A DNA stretch of 64,000 bases from Phytophthora colocasiae (taxonomy: Eukaryota > Oomycota > Peronosporomycetes > Peronosporales > Peronosporaceae), in contig JAGKQI010000100.1 in the NCBI GenBank assembly GCA_018806915.1, positions 2,914,001 to 2,978,000 on the forward strand, written 5' to 3'. Position 1 is the stretch's first letter; every line of letters begins with the position of its first letter. A program made the translations under genes and the position numbers. Below the pieces are notes generated by a model, which searched no databases, was not told where the DNA came from, and worked only from the letters and a program-made list of their open reading frames with translations. Positions 32,886-44,340 of the stretch are shown here, in pieces.

Positions 32886-34321
32886 GGTCGTCGCTCGGAG
32901 GCGTTGCTGGTGTGCTCCAACTCGTGAGGCCACTTGATTAATAGTCTGGCGCCAATAGAGAAGAAGCGAGAGTTAGGAGAGAAGGACAGGGGAGGCTCAT
33001 GCTACTGATACCGAATAATCTAAGGACTCATCGCGTTAAATATCCAATGAACTCCAGTATCCTATTCTATAAAGAAATGACATGTCGTTTAATTGTTGGA
33101 GGTTTGAAGTCTTCGCTTGAATGCGACTCCAAAATACGCAGACGAGACGATAGCAAACGGTTAAGTGGCTTGGCATACCGCTACATCGCAGCTTGTCATG
33201 AAGACGTGCAAGCCAAAATACTAATAGAAGGAGTCCAAGCGTTTCCAAGTGTGACAAATATCCAAGAGGGCCATGTAATGGTGCATCTATTTGTTTGCAA
33301 GCTATGCTTGTTGCTTTCGTTCACGTAGCGTTCGTTGCAACTCTCGCTACATTCACCTGGAACAGGGTTCGGTAGTACGGTAGGTAACTTTTACCTAGCA
33401 ACTAGCCGGGCTCCACCGCTACGCGGCGGCGGTAAGTGCGTGCTGTGTGTGTGTCGCTGAATGTTTTGTAGATGTACATAAACTCATGCATCTATATGGT
33501 TACATGGCTACATACAGTATCTACTGGTCGTACTTGCACACATGCGCGTGTCCAGGACACGGTGTCCTACATATCTACCGGTTGTACATGAACAAATACT
33601 CGTGCCTATTATCTTACACTATTGTAATGCGCTGTTCACAACAACAATAATACATAAATGGTGAACGAGAGAAACATTGTAAAAAGTATTGAAGGAAATG
33701 TATTATATTGCTCACTTGTGTTTGCTAGCTAGAAGTAGGTGTGTTTGCATCACAGAATTTGCAGTTCGTCTGCAAGAAACAAATCATCTCAAAGTTTAGG
33801 GGCAGAAGGGATGTATGCTGAGGCGTCACCACCAGCTTGCACTACCATAAGTGATTTCAGGGCATCGCGAAGCTGTTTACTTATTTAGAACCCAGGTCCA
33901 CCCTACCCCTAGCAAACGCTGCTGGTCGGCAATAACCGCAGGTCGAGGGTGGGCGACATCTATTCCCGCTCCAACAAACACAGCTGCAGGTGAATGACCG
34001 CGAGAGCCTCAAACGATCGTACGTATGTCCACTGCAAGCGAAAATTAGTTGGTGCGCGGCGCTTCACACGACATGTGGCGAGTAGCTGCTGGCAAACAGC
34101 GAGGGGCTCCGCTACTGGCGGTGCAGGAGCGACTTTGGTGCCGATCGGTGAGGCTGCAGCTCTCGAGGTCATCCCGCGCCTGGACGAAGAACCTGTCCTG
34201 CGCTGTGACACGGACCTACAGGACGCCGCTGCAAATTTCCCTACCCCCTTCTCATTTTGTCCAATCATACATCAAACAGGATCTGCAGTGGCCTGCAGGC
34301 GCTAAATAAGAACGCGCCTTA
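32886..34321. other. Intergenic, no gene recognised
   Basis: AT-rich first half, more GC in the second. No ORF with family resemblance. Ends at the TTA target site of Harbinger-1 (34319-34321). Confidence 0.5.
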
Positions 34322-34463
34322 GGGGCTGGTCGCGCTGGCTGGTGCTGGTTCTCGACGAGGGTTAGGCCTCAATAAGTCGGGATCCAGGGACCAGCCAGTT
34401 CTCGTCACTGGTAGTCGTCCCGACATCAGTTAAATCGTTCAGCCCAGCTCCGGCTGCTCCGCC

Positions 34464-34535
34464 ATGCCCAGCATCACCAGCGCCGCCATGCCCAGCGTCA
34501 CCAGCGCCGCCATATCCAGCATCACTAGCTCCGTT
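34464..34535 (+). repeat. 24-bp tandem repeat, about 3 units
   Basis: Encodes MPSITSAA / MPSVTSAA / ISSITSS in the frame just upstream of the partner gene of Harbinger-1. It may be part of an original longer N-terminus; that frame reaches TGA overlapping the ATG at 34742. Confidence 0.6.
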
Positions 34536-34741
34536 CTGAACGATGCAGCGTCGGACTGTTCCACATTTTCTGGCATGCTGGGCTTCGGCAACCTGAGTGG
34601 CTTCGAGCACAGTGGGGTTGCAAGTGGTGCCCCGGGGTCTTTGGTCCCACATTTACCGTTGACGACAGCTGTGAAGGTTGCTGGCGCTGCTAGTGCAGCC
34701 AAAAAGACAGGAAAAAAAAGACTAAACGAGAAAATTCAGGG

Positions 34742-35579
34742 ATGAAAGCTACGGTGGGACTCGAGTGGACGGATGCAATAGTGCGCGACCTAATGACGCT
34801 TCGGTACGAGACGTACGGGGAGCGGTTTGGCAGGGCAAAAAATAATGCAGGTCTCAAGGAGACGTGGTTGCTTCTTGCAACAGAGCTGAGTGAGAACCAA
34901 CAGATACCTATTTCGTCTGAGCAGTGCAAGAATAAGGTAAACGATGATTAAGGATACTATGACATCTTGTTTGTTGACGTATTAACCTTTGTGGATACGT
35001 GCTACAGTTGAAGTGGCTGAAGAAAAAGTGGGCGGAGTACAATGCCGACGTTAGAGCAACAGGAAACCCCGATCAGGACGTCCTGGAACCACCAGGGCTT
35101 GATCTCATGACGGAGTTTTGGTCCGGGTAAGGAGGAGAACATATGGCGCCTCCTTCTGAACTAAAATTCTAACTTCTCTATTTCTCTTGGTTGAATTGCA
35201 TAGTTCGTATGGCATGAACGCGAGAACACTGGCGGACAGTGAGGCAGACGGTTCGGTACTTCTGTCTGACGTGGAGGCGGACAGTGACCGTGAAACAAAC
35301 GATCAATCCGCAGTGAAGCAAGGGGGGAGGAACAAAAAGCGCAAGACTATGGGTGATAGTTTTGAGATAGGAATGCAATCAATTGCAGATGGCTTTCAGG
35401 CAATGGCAGCAGCGATGGCGCCACAGTCGACCGCTGCTATCGCCTCAGGATCCCACGCGGTTACGGAGTTGATCGACAAGCGTTTCCACGCAATGATGCA
35501 GCGCCAAGATGTTCAGCTAGCGCAGATGCGACTGCAGAATCAACAACTTGCTGCGCATTGCAGCACTTCAACGTGGTAA
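34742..35579 (+). CDS. Harbinger-1 Myb/SANT-like partner protein
   Basis: DNA-binding accessory protein of PIF/Harbinger elements. Exons 34742-34936, 35008-35126 and 35204-35579 with GT-AG introns join in frame to give 229 aa. The first exon holds a SANT-like trihelix (LEWTDAIVRDLMTLRYETYG ... WLLLATEL ... SSEQCKNKLKWLKKKW); the C-terminus is an acidic region and a Gln-rich coiled coil (KRFHAMMQRQDVQLAQMRLQ). The ATG at 34742 overlaps the stop of an upstream in-phase-minus-one ORF, so an N-terminal extension may have been lost by a one-base change. Confidence 0.72.
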
Positions 35580-35642
35580 TAGCATTTAGGCAATTAGAAA
35601 CGGACACAGATAGAAGCAATACCTTCTTGAAATTGGATACAC

Positions 35643-36490
35643 TCAAGTAGCAAATAACGCCGCAATATCATCTCGCTTTTGCATGCCTAACTTGCTACGG
35701 GTTTTTCTGTCACGCGAGGTTCTTAGCTGGACCTCCTGCTCATCGCCTTCGGCATCCATTATAGAATTCCACTGCGATGAAACGACTGGGGCGTTGTCTT
35801 GAAAATCTATCAGAAGATTATGTAAAACCAAACAGGCTACAATTATTCTCACTGAAGCAATTGGCGTGCGCTCTTCTAGTGGCTTCTTCAAAATTTGAAA
35901 CCGTTCTTTGAGTAGTCCAAATGCGCCTTCGATTGCCATCCCAGTAGACGATAAGTTGAAATTGAAGCGTGCTTGTAATTCAGAGAGGCCGGATTCTTCG
36001 TCGTTCTCAAGTGCCGAACTTGGTGAAAGCCGTCGACAATGTTTCTCCACTCTTCGAGGGTACGAGGTGTAGTAATGCACGTAGAGCGCATAGCTGCTAG
36101 CACACGAACAATAGCATTAACATTAACAATACACCATGCCTTTGACACGCCAAAATCTTGCGCAGTTTCTCTAAAACCTCCACTTGAGCCCAAGTGAAAC
36201 AATGTGCAAGCAAGAGCACGCTCAAAGCTATACTTTTTGTAAGGAATTGCTGGAAATTGTCCACGAAGCGTAGCACATAGCATACGAAATGTTGCCTGGG
36301 AGCAGCGCAGGTGACGGCAAAACCAACTATTGTAGCACTCGTCATAGATCATAGATTCAAATGCAACAGACGCTTCCAAAGTAAACACATTAAATGGATC
36401 ATTCCTATGCATAATAAACGCACATGCCAACGCAATACTTGCAGCAGCGGCCTTCACCGCTAGCGCCGTTTGTTGTGGCGTGGTGGGCAT
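35643..36490 (-). pseudogene. Harbinger-1 DDE transposase, core deleted
   Basis: Start ATG at 36490 (MPTTPQQTALAVKAAAASIA). The N-terminal part with an HTH region (FHLGSSGGFRETAQDFGVSK) runs to EEWRNIVDGF near 36040; the catalytic block with the first two Asp motifs is missing, and after a frame change the C-terminal part resumes (NLSSTGMAIEGAFGLLKERF, then QILKKPLEER) with the catalytic Glu region and the end QKRDDIAALFAT. Internal deletion plus frameshift; inactive. Confidence 0.8.
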
Positions 36491-37054
36491 TGCCAAAATC
36501 AAGACGATTGAGAATAGTAACTGGTTGCCAGCCAGCTAGCCAGCCAGCTGTCAAAGTTAAAACTCGAGAACTTGGTCAACTTCCTGGTTCCCAAGTTCCC
36601 AAATTTTACCGTAACCCTATTGTAAACGAGCCAATCACATGCGCTGTCGTCCCTAAACCTACACGTAACACCAGACCGAGAACCAGCACCAGCCAGCGCG
36701 ACCAGCCCCTTAAGGCCCTTGCCCAAGTACAAGCACATGTGCTAGCCGCCAAATGGTTAGGTTTACTTCAAGTTTTGACTTCAGATCCCAGCCGTTAGAC
36801 TTCGTGTGCTGTGGCTTGTCCAAGTAATTCCTCTGGGACTCTCCTGTCCATCCTCTATACAACCGCAAGACCATTTATCTCGTCTAGGAGAACCCCTTCC
36901 AGCACAATACATTCCTCTTCTAGCCATGCAGAGCGACCTCTCCCAACAACAATCCGTGCATCAACCGCTCACGACTGCAGAGTTCATGACTTCCACCCAG
37001 CCGCCTGGTATGTTTTCATGCACTGCTAGTCTAATGTTGCTCTCCTTGTTATAG

Positions 37055-37516
37055 GTGTACCAGAAGTATAAAAAACTGAAGAGTCAGTACCAAAAAGAAA
37101 AGCGAGAAATGAGAAAAACCGGCAATGACACGTCTGGTCAAAAGGAGTTTGACCCAAGCCTGTGGGAAATTCTAAACGATGCATTTGCATCTAAAGAAGG
37201 TCTGAGCGGTGACGTTCTAGCTGATACCAGTGAATCCATTGAAGAAACCTCCTCTCAAGATACAGAAGTAGCGGAAAATTCGACGCCAAAAGCAAAGCTC
37301 CCGCCTGTCACTCAACTTGCTAAGGCTATGGAAAACGGGATGACAGCCATTGCAACGGCAATGAGCACTCAGCCACCTGCAGACGATAATTTGCGAGCCC
37401 TTGCTGTGGCCCTAGAGCAACAAACTCGTGCCTTTGAGACTCAGCAACAGGAAACACGTCAATTTCAGGAGCTTCAACTGAAACTTTTGCAAAAGCTGCT
37501 GGAAAAGAGCAGTTAA
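37055..37516 (+). pseudogene. Harbinger-2 partner protein, C-terminal part
   Basis: Reads YQKYKKLKSQYQKEKREMRK, resembling the third helix and tail of the SANT-like partner, then an acidic region (ESIEETSSQDTEVAEN) and a Gln-rich coiled coil (EQQTRAFETQQQETRQFQEL). Preceded by an intron-like GT...TATAG (37009-37054), but I could not find an in-frame SANT domain upstream; an N-terminal exon may be decayed or unrecognised. Convergent with the transposase. Confidence 0.5.
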
Positions 37517-37590
37517 AAAGCAGATTTCTTGTATAAATACAGATACGTGTAGAATGCATATGGTCTTCCTAATGTTCAAATATATTTACT

Positions 37591-38797
37591 TCAGCCTTCA
37601 AAAAACGTGTTTGCAAGATCATCTCTCTTTCTTAGGCCTTGTAGGTGGGATAGTGGTCTCTCGGGGTTATCCCAATCTTCGTCGTGTACAGGTCGCTCCT
37701 GAGTTTGTAGAGGGTCCGGCCCATTCACATCCACTGGATCTTTTACCAGAATCAGCATGTTATGGAGAACAACGCAGCCTAGTATCACTTTGCATATTCG
37801 CCCGGACGTCTTTTGCTCAAGTTTTCCCAGAAGTAAGCGAAACCGGTTTTTTAATCTGCCAAACGCGCATTCTACTATAATTCGCGTCCTGGAGTGAATT
37901 TTGTTGTATAACCCCATCCTTTTGTCCCCCACAGCATCTATCTCTGAAAACGGTGTAAGGAGATGCCCCCAAATTTTGTAGCCGGCATCTCCTAGAATAT
38001 GCTTTCCAGGTGGAACAAGTGACGAAATTCTGCAACAGCATCATATAAAGTGAAAAATGGCAGTACCAATTACGTTAGACATTTACAGTGTTCAAAATAT
38101 GTGAAGTAGCTTACCTCTTCTTGATTGCACTGCCGTTCCACAACGATTGATCGTTGTTTGAGCCGGCTCGTATAGAGATAGATCGAAAATATCCTCTATT
38201 GTCTACAACGGCTTGAATGTTAACCGCTGGGAATCCTTTCCGACAGTACCAGCCCTCAAAGTCTCTTGGGCGTGGAATTGCGACCAACGTACCGTCGACC
38301 GCACCCACGACATCAGGGAAACCCGCAATAGCCTCAAACCCGGCCTCAACATCGGGAAGTTCTTCAGTTGTAGGCATCGCTATGTAGCGCGACGAAAGCT
38401 TCGCTAATTGGTCCAAAGTCTCGTTGATGTATACAACTGCCCGTGATCGAGAAATACCCAGTGTAGACGCGGCTTGGTCCATTGTTCCGCCTTGTGAAAG
38501 GTAAATCATAGTCAACGCAACTCTCTTCATTAGTTTTGTCTTGCTGTTTGCACCAGGCTTGCGTTCCCATGCAGTATGTAAGACCCTGTAAATCTGAAGA
38601 AAAGAAGCCTTCTCGCAGCGCAATTTCTTGCGAAACCAACCCGTTTGTCTAGCCGACATTGCTTGCTCGAACGTAGTGTTTGAGAATGTTGACTTACCAG
38701 TAGGAGGAGCTCGTATGCTGCGTTGGTCGAGTGCTGTAACTACAGCAGCGCCAATGCACGCACTCACAACTACTGCGAGAAGTGCGGTCTTGTTCAT
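37591..38797 (-). CDS. Harbinger-2 DDE transposase, apparently complete
   Basis: PIF/Harbinger endonuclease (DDE_Tnp_4 type). Exons 38797-38115 and 38029-37591 joined across an 85-bp GT-AG intron give 373 aa from the ATG MNKTALLAVVVSACIGAAVV. HTH at LSQGGTMDQAASTLGISRSR; first Asp in VVGAVDGTLVAIPRP; second in KHILGDAGYKIWG; Glu in RTRIIVECAFGRLKNRF; standard ending RKRDDLANTFFEG. No stop or frameshift, so this copy could encode active transposase. Confidence 0.85.
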
Positions 38798-39005
38798 GAT
38801 GTAATTGGAGAGTAAAAAGACGGACTGATCTCGGTTGGCTAGCACAAATGTGCTGTGTCTGGCGCAGCAAAAGTAGTCGTTCTGGAAAGTCGTGTTCTAG
38901 CACAATATCAGCACAAAACGGTACATTGTACCGATTAATAGTGTCCAATCAAAATGCAAGCTCATATTCGATAGCACATGTGCTAGTACTTGGACAAGGG
39001 CCTTA

Positions 39006-39022
39006 GGGGCTGGTCGCGCTGG
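39006..39022. repeat. 17-bp copy of the Harbinger-1 terminus
   Basis: GGGGCTGGTCGCGCTGG directly after the right TTA of Harbinger-2, identical to the first 17 bases of the Harbinger-1 TIR. Harbinger-2 is thus bounded on both sides by Harbinger-1-type ends facing away from it. Confidence 0.75.
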
Positions 39023-39836
39023 TTAAAGGCAAATGGTCTGTGGAAACACACAACATACTGCGAGATTGCGGTTGTATAATCGTGAAAATATCAATAATTT
39101 GCAGGAGCTTTGATATGCAATAATAATAAATGCGGTCGACATTACTATTAATATTGCTACATATCTGAGAGAAAACGTTACTATGTTGTACCCTACAACA
39201 TAACATGTATTTTCACTTAGTGTTTCTATAGTCTTGATCTCATACAAATACAATGGTATTTTTTGTGCGAAAAATGCACAAATGCACAGCTTTAGGTTTT
39301 AACTTTCCTCCAGCTTCCGTATACGTTCAAGCTGGTACCCATCAATTAGTGATCGACGGCCACGAAGCCCTCGTTCGAGAAAACGCTGAAGAAAGAGACA
39401 ATGGTAGGTCCTGTCGGTATGACTCCCCGCCACATGTTATTAGCAGAGGAGGAGCAACAGTGCAGAGGCTTCGAGTCGGGAGAGACGGTTGCGGCAAGCG
39501 GCTAAAAAGGAAGTCTCTGGGATCCGACAGAAGAAGAAGACAGCGAAGGCCTAAGCAGCGCAAATGCCACCCGCACACTCTTTTTGCGATCTTCTGTCTT
39601 CAATCCAGCTCTTGAAAAAAAAAAAAACTCGGATGAGATCTCTTGGATTGCAAGAGATTTTTGGCCAATGAGAGAACGTGGGGTGCCTTTCCAGCTCTTG
39701 ATAAAAGCTCTTCTATCCAACTTAGACTACCACTATTGCGGAGACGCAGCCGTTCGGTCCCGGACTGTTGTTGCTTGCTACAAATAAAAAAAGATTTAGT
39801 CGGAACTATGCTGGATAGCAACATAAGATCAAATAG
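39023..39836. other. No gene recognised
   Basis: AT-rich with an A13 run near 39614-39626. The sequence may be the decayed 3' end of the piggyBac element, but no Cys-rich C-terminal domain could be read with confidence. Confidence 0.4.
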
Positions 39837-40641
39837 TTATGTTAGATTTTCAACATACTTTACCTCGATAACTGCAAACGCTTCATTCGAGTCGATCGCC
39901 AGTAGTTGCTCCATCAGTGTCTTCATGAATGCAAAGTGCCTTGGGGAATGCTTGCCGTTCATCTTCTGAAAGTGTCGGAACACAATAAATGCATTTACCA
40001 CAGCCATGTCGAAAATACTAAGGAACAAGGTTCGGTAGTACTTGCGGGTCTTGTAGGAGAGCTGTACGCTATACCTCCGCATACACCCCCCATCCACCTG
40101 TGATAATCTCGAACGAGTTCAGGTGCTGATATTAGCTTCATTTTTTCGTGGACACGGCGCACTACAATACAAGCATAGATTTAGTACAGTACTTAGGGTG
40201 ATACCATAGAGAGAATACATACTGACTATCCCGATCTCACGCCTACCACCTGAAGAAAACATTTGCACGGGGTGGCGGCCCATCCACATGACCGGTGTGA
40301 TCTGAGGAAACATCTTGTTCTCGGTAAGCTTTGTAGTTCCCTGGGAGAAAATCACCACCTTCTTGTTGTTGGCTGCCCAGGTCTTCATCTCGGTGACGAC
40401 GTCCTTTGCATATCCAGACCGGTCCGTCTGAATAGTACCTGCGTACCTGCAGCAGGTCTAATGCAAGCTTCACAGAAGTGTAGAAGCGGTTAGTAATCAC
40501 CAGTCTCCACGGCGATGTTTCTGACGGCGGGCATTCATGTTGCGCGATACAGTCGCTTCGCCTGTGTTGTTGTCTTTTCGTAGAGGAGTTCACAGGTGAC
40601 TTCGCGCCGCAGTAAACTTCAATTCTGCAACAAACAAACCA
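39837..40641 (-). pseudogene. piggyBac transposase, C-terminal fragments
   Basis: DDE_Tnp_1_7-type transposase pieces in several frames: IEVYCGAKSPVNSSTKRQ at 40620, RLVITNRFYTSVKLALDLLQ, MKTWAANNKKVVIFSQGTTK, then SYKTRKYYRTLFLSIFDMAV and VNAFIVFRHFQKMNGKHS, the conserved DMA.VNAYI.Y block near the end. TTGTTGCAG just before IEVY looks like an intron acceptor. Continues the N-terminal piece at 42219-42640. Confidence 0.75.
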
Positions 40642-42218
40642 ACAACGAGTAAGTTAGCGTTATGTTGGATAGCCACCCGTGGTAGAATTCTTATGTTGCC
40701 TGCATCTAATATAAGGACTTGGCCCCAAAACCTCGTGACGAGTCGACACTCCCCATAGTATGTGGCGCATTCCTCACGCGTACGTGTGGTGAAGCGCGAA
40801 TAAGAAATCCGAGAAAGGCAATGCCAGGCCCAGAGAGAGTCGGATCAAGCGACAGGGGCCTCTGGCGAAGCAAGATGTCAGTTGATGACCCCAGATTGCG
40901 CGAACGACAGCTGACGAATGAATCCACGTCGATAATCGTCTTGATCTCTCCAGCGGGCAGATGGATGATGGATGACGTCTTGGTCGAGTGGGACTAAGCG
41001 ATCAGAGAGCCCCGCCGTACGGTCCTACGTAGTGGCTCAGCACCGGGGGAGAAGAGGACGCCTTGCCTGAGATAGTATGAGAAGGAGATCAAGGCAGCGG
41101 CGGATCGGGACCGGCACGATCTATTGTGGATCGACGATGACCCGACCATCGAGAGGGCCAATATCCAACCATCAGTGGGAATTTCGCAAGATCAGTGATG
41201 TTACACACCGTGTTAAGCCGAAGGAGATTCAAGGAGTACCCAAGGAGGTGGTCGTGCAGAGATCATCCCAAGAGGAGATTTCTGGTCCGAACAATGGTGG
41301 CAGCATCGGTGCACGGGGGAGCGATGTTCAAGCTCAAGAAGATCACGATCTTGAATATCGACGACACGGGGATACGAGATCAAGTGAGAAGATTGCTGAT
41401 CAAGATCAGTGTTCAAGATAGCCGATTAAGACCACTGTTCAAGATGGTTGACCAAGACTGCTGATCGAGATCGGTGGATCGAGATCGCGATCAAGGGTTA
41501 GGTGAGATCGAGATCGAAGATCGGAAGAGCAGCTGTGTAGCCGGATGTCAGGTGATCGTATGATAGCAGCTGAGGATGGGACTAGTAGACATAGGAATAA
41601 CCATAGGGAGAATCGAATTTGCTCTGGACCTCACAAGTGCCTTCATCCAAGACTGGAACCGGGAATTACTGTGGCCCACCAGCATCAAGAAGGTAAGGAG
41701 ACGAGATCTAGTATAGAGGTTATAACTGGATAATAATATATTGGCCAGTTTTACCCTATCTAGTGATCTATCCTTTAAGTGCTTATTACGGATCGGAAGG
41801 AATTAGCTGCTTGGCTGGACGATCCCGTCGACTCTTAACTCATCAAGACACCCGCTATAGGAAGCGGCAAGCATCGTAAAGGAAGGGATCAGATCCCCAA
41901 CATTGGACCCTTGGAAGACCTGAATCGAGGACCAGGCGACCGGATCAAGGCTCGAGAACTCGCCTGTGACCCGGATCAACCCCTCCGAGGTAGAGTGAAG
42001 TTTTCCCACGCTATCTCACACCCCTGCGTCACCCAATACATTCTTCTCGTCCGAAGAAGACATCTTCAGAAGTCACCTGGAAGAGCGTAACCCGCCTACC
42101 GACGGGTACACAAGGTGAACACTACACGCAGCAAGATCACGGATCATCGGGGGACCCCCTCCGTTAGTCGGTGTCTGGGCGCAAGTGGCGATCGCGATCG
42201 GCCTCAACAAGATTTTGG
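40642..42218. other. Insert separating piggyBac halves; GATC-rich
   Basis: About 1.5 kb with many GATC/GAGATCGAGATC words (41390-41560), unlike its surroundings. Only short ORFs; none recognised. It may be leader or LTR sequence of the retroelement whose gag lies at 42640, but no LTR pair was found. Confidence 0.4.
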
Positions 42219-42640
42219 TCAGATCCGCTCCACCACATACGCAGTTTTAGCGCAGACAGCTACAAACACCTTCGTTTCCCATTTGTCCGGTTTATCCTTG
42301 TTGAATTGCCGTAAGATTGTACCGCGAGCGTGATGGTAAAGTAGCTTCGTCGAAACTGATAATGAGTGGAGCTCTGTAGCCTCGGGCAAATGTGCGTTGC
42401 AGCTCCTCAACAATGGGACGGATTTCCCTTGGTCTAGCCAAGTTTTCTTGGGGGGGGGGGGGGGTTGTTGTTCGAGAAGTGGAGGTAGCCCATTATGTTA
42501 AAGAAGCAATGGTCGCTCAAGAATTGACGCAGGCAGTGCCCCCATCATGTTTAGCGACCAGTCGACAGCGATTTCGTTGCGTACCGGTGTCAACATCCTT
42601 GCAATAAGTGAAAACACCCTGAAACCTAATCTGCTCACCA
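42219..42640 (-). pseudogene. piggyBac transposase, N-terminal fragments
   Basis: Reads RLGFRVFSLIARMLTPVRNE and IAVDWSLNMMGALPA at 42630-42530, then, after a deletion and a G15 tract (42450-42464), EIRPIVEELQRTFARGYRAP and LIISFDEATLPSRSRYN, then after a one-base shift RQFNKDKPDKWETKVFVAVC and AKTAYV. This is the core containing the first catalytic Asp (SFDEATLPSRSR). Interrupted at both ends by other elements. Confidence 0.75.
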
Positions 42641-43752
42641 AGTCCACTGTTGCCTCAAGATCGACCAAGAAAAAGAAGATCAAGAGCACCCGGACGAAAT
42701 TGAAAGCTCCAGACTCAGAGCCAGAAGATGTGATCAACCCAGGATCGACGATCACCAAGGACGCGATCGAGCAGGCCTATTACAGGAAGATGCTAAGTGA
42801 GACCTTGCTTAACGATCCTGTTCTTACGATCATACAAGTTCGCCAGATCGGTAACCTCGCCGGCCCGGTGTCGAAGCCCCGGACTAGCTCTGACCGCCTG
42901 ACCGAGGTGAAGATTCTACTTGATCTACTCCAAGAAGCTGGTTTAGTGGCTGGAGAGTTCGACCCAAACTCTCTATTTGACCTGGAACTGGAAGCGATTC
43001 AATCTGCGACCCATGATCTATTCGACTCCCTCAAAATCTTGGTCGGCGAACGCCCACTGACGCCCGATCCAGGCTATCAGACTGGGTCGTCATGCTACGC
43101 GTCAGCAACCTCGGAGTCAGACTCATACCCCCCGAGAAGGCTGCAACGCATGTCGTTAGGGCCCTCCGGTGCCAAATACCTGAAATCGCGTATGAAGAAA
43201 CAAGATACACGATCGGTAGCTGCGAAACTGGAGGCCAAGACGCCTGATCAGCAAGAAAATCGCTGGATCCGGACAGACCAGACCGCGCCGACAACTAATT
43301 CCACTGGATCGAGCAACAAGTTGGACGACTACTTCCAAATGACGATGGATCGTTTCTTAAAGGAACGGAGTCTCGCGACACCCCGATCGCCGATCAAAGG
43401 GGAGTTGGATTTGGACATGGGTCCGTTGCAGCCTCAGATCCTGATGCATGGGAATACGATCCGGACGATCTGGGTATTACCGAGTTCCGGTGGGCAGATG
43501 TCGAGTCGAGCAGCGATCGCATCTGCGGCGATCGGTCAAGGAGGATCGTCGATGATCCAGCGGGTCCGAATCTCAGCGACCTCGGATCTAAAAGATTTTG
43601 CGCGGCCTGTATCGGTAAGGCCATCTCGGCGTTCCAGCACGATCAGGCTACGGAAGAAGAGAAATGCCTCACGTTTGCAGATCTGATGGTGGGACCGGCA
43701 AAGAACTGGTACAGGCAGCTCAGTCGAACGACGAAAACCAAGTGGGCGGATC
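42640..43752 (+). pseudogene. Retroelement gag, truncated ('E1')
   Basis: An open frame of ~350 aa beginning near KSTVASRSTKKKKIKSTRTK; the first ~30 codons of the surrounding ORF (42547-42640) are antisense piggyBac, so the gag proper starts inside. Disordered N-terminal region (TPDPGYQTGSSCYASATSES). After a frame change near 43675 it ends LTFADLMVGPAKNWYRQLSR then TTKTKWADL, the capsid-like core of an LTR-element gag, cut off by the LTR of element X at 43753. No protease or RT found. Confidence 0.6.
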
Positions 43753-43914
43753 TGTAACGGGGTTACACGTACAAGTGGTTGTACCACTTGTAACTCTAAC
43801 AGTTAGGATAACTGTTAGAGGTTGGAAACGGGCCTCAGACCTTGGTGTGCTGTACACACCAATGGCTACATGGGCGAACCACATTATCGGGTGGTTCGTG
43901 TGCATTTGTGCATA
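43753..43914 (+). repeat. Element X 5' LTR remnant
   Basis: Begins TGTAACGGGGTTACACGTAC and matches, in reverse orientation, the first ~160 bp of the X 3' LTR at 47522-48262 (one is TGTAAC, the other TGCAAC). The rest of the LTR is missing and sequence jumps to the 81-bp segment at 43915. Built of successive inverted repeats: ACAAGTGGT/ACCACTTGT, CTAACAGTTA/TAACTGTTAG, CGAACCAC/GTGGTTCG. Confidence 0.8.
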
Positions 43915-43995
43915 TTATTGGTAGAAAGTAACGGGTTTCTACCAATCACTGAGCAGAGTTTCTGCCAACCACACGTTGGCAGACCCTTTAGAAAT
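43915..43995 (+). repeat. 81-bp segment S, copy 1
   Basis: TTATTGGTAGAAAGTAACGG ... CCCTTTAGAAAT. Also present at 47441-47521 with one mismatch (G/A). Contains two perfect hairpins: TTGGTAGAAA/TTTCTACCAA and TCTGCCAA/TTGGCAGA. Here it leads into gag. Confidence 0.85.
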
Positions 43996-44340
43996 CATTG
44001 GAGAAGCAGCGGTAGCGACGATGCTTCGTACGCTATCGCCGACAGAGCAACACGGTGTTGCTCTGGGGTACATTGTTAAGGAGCAACGAGATGTTGCTGC
44101 CTCGGTGGCTTCCCCGAAGCCACGCGTGGAGTCGTTGAAACTCCACGTGAGTACCTACACGGGGAAGGAGGACGAGACCCTCCTTCGGTGGCTTGTCGAA
44201 CTCGACACAGCCGTTGCGGCTCGACGTATCGTCGATCCGATGTCGAAGGTCGCGTTCGCCATGTCATGTCTTGGTGGACGTGCGAGGAGTTGGGCCTATG
44301 GGCGCCGACTCTCGGATCCTACGTGCTTCAGCACGTACGA
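43976..44340 (+). pseudogene. Element X gag, N-terminal part
   Basis: Reads ADPLEIIGEAAVATMLRTLS, then LHVSTYTGKEDETLLRWLVE and CLGGRARSWAYGRRLSDPTC, a typical Gypsy capsid-like gag (compare KLEGRAREWAL in Y). Interrupted at 44340 by insertion of element Y; the gag continues at 55157 on the minus strand after an inversion. Confidence 0.82.

Larger units (their letters stand above)
34322..36709. mobile_element. Harbinger-1: PIF/Harbinger transposon, 2388 bp
   Basis: 33-bp perfect terminal inverted repeats at 34322-34354 and 36677-36709 (GGGGCTGGTCGCGCTGGCTG ...), flanked by TTA on both sides (34319-34321, 36710-36712), the diagnostic PIF/Harbinger target duplication. Two convergent genes: a Myb/SANT-like partner (+) and a DDE transposase (-) whose catalytic core is deleted. 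Termini intact, so it could still be mobilised in trans. Confidence 0.93.
36713..39002. mobile_element. Harbinger-2: PIF/Harbinger transposon with intact transposase
   Basis: Imperfect ~33-bp terminal inverted repeats: left from 36714 (GGCCCTTGCCCAAGTACAAG ...), right ending at 39002 with ...CTTGGACAAGGGCC; three mismatches seen. TTA lies outside both ends (36710-36712, which it shares with Harbinger-1, and 39003-39005); the left end has one extra A. Contains a partner-gene remnant (+) and a complete transposase gene (-). Confidence 0.78.

Noticed and set aside
33960..34268. Overlapping short ORFs on both strands before Harbinger-1
   Set aside because: No domain, biased composition, no splice structure; treated as noise.
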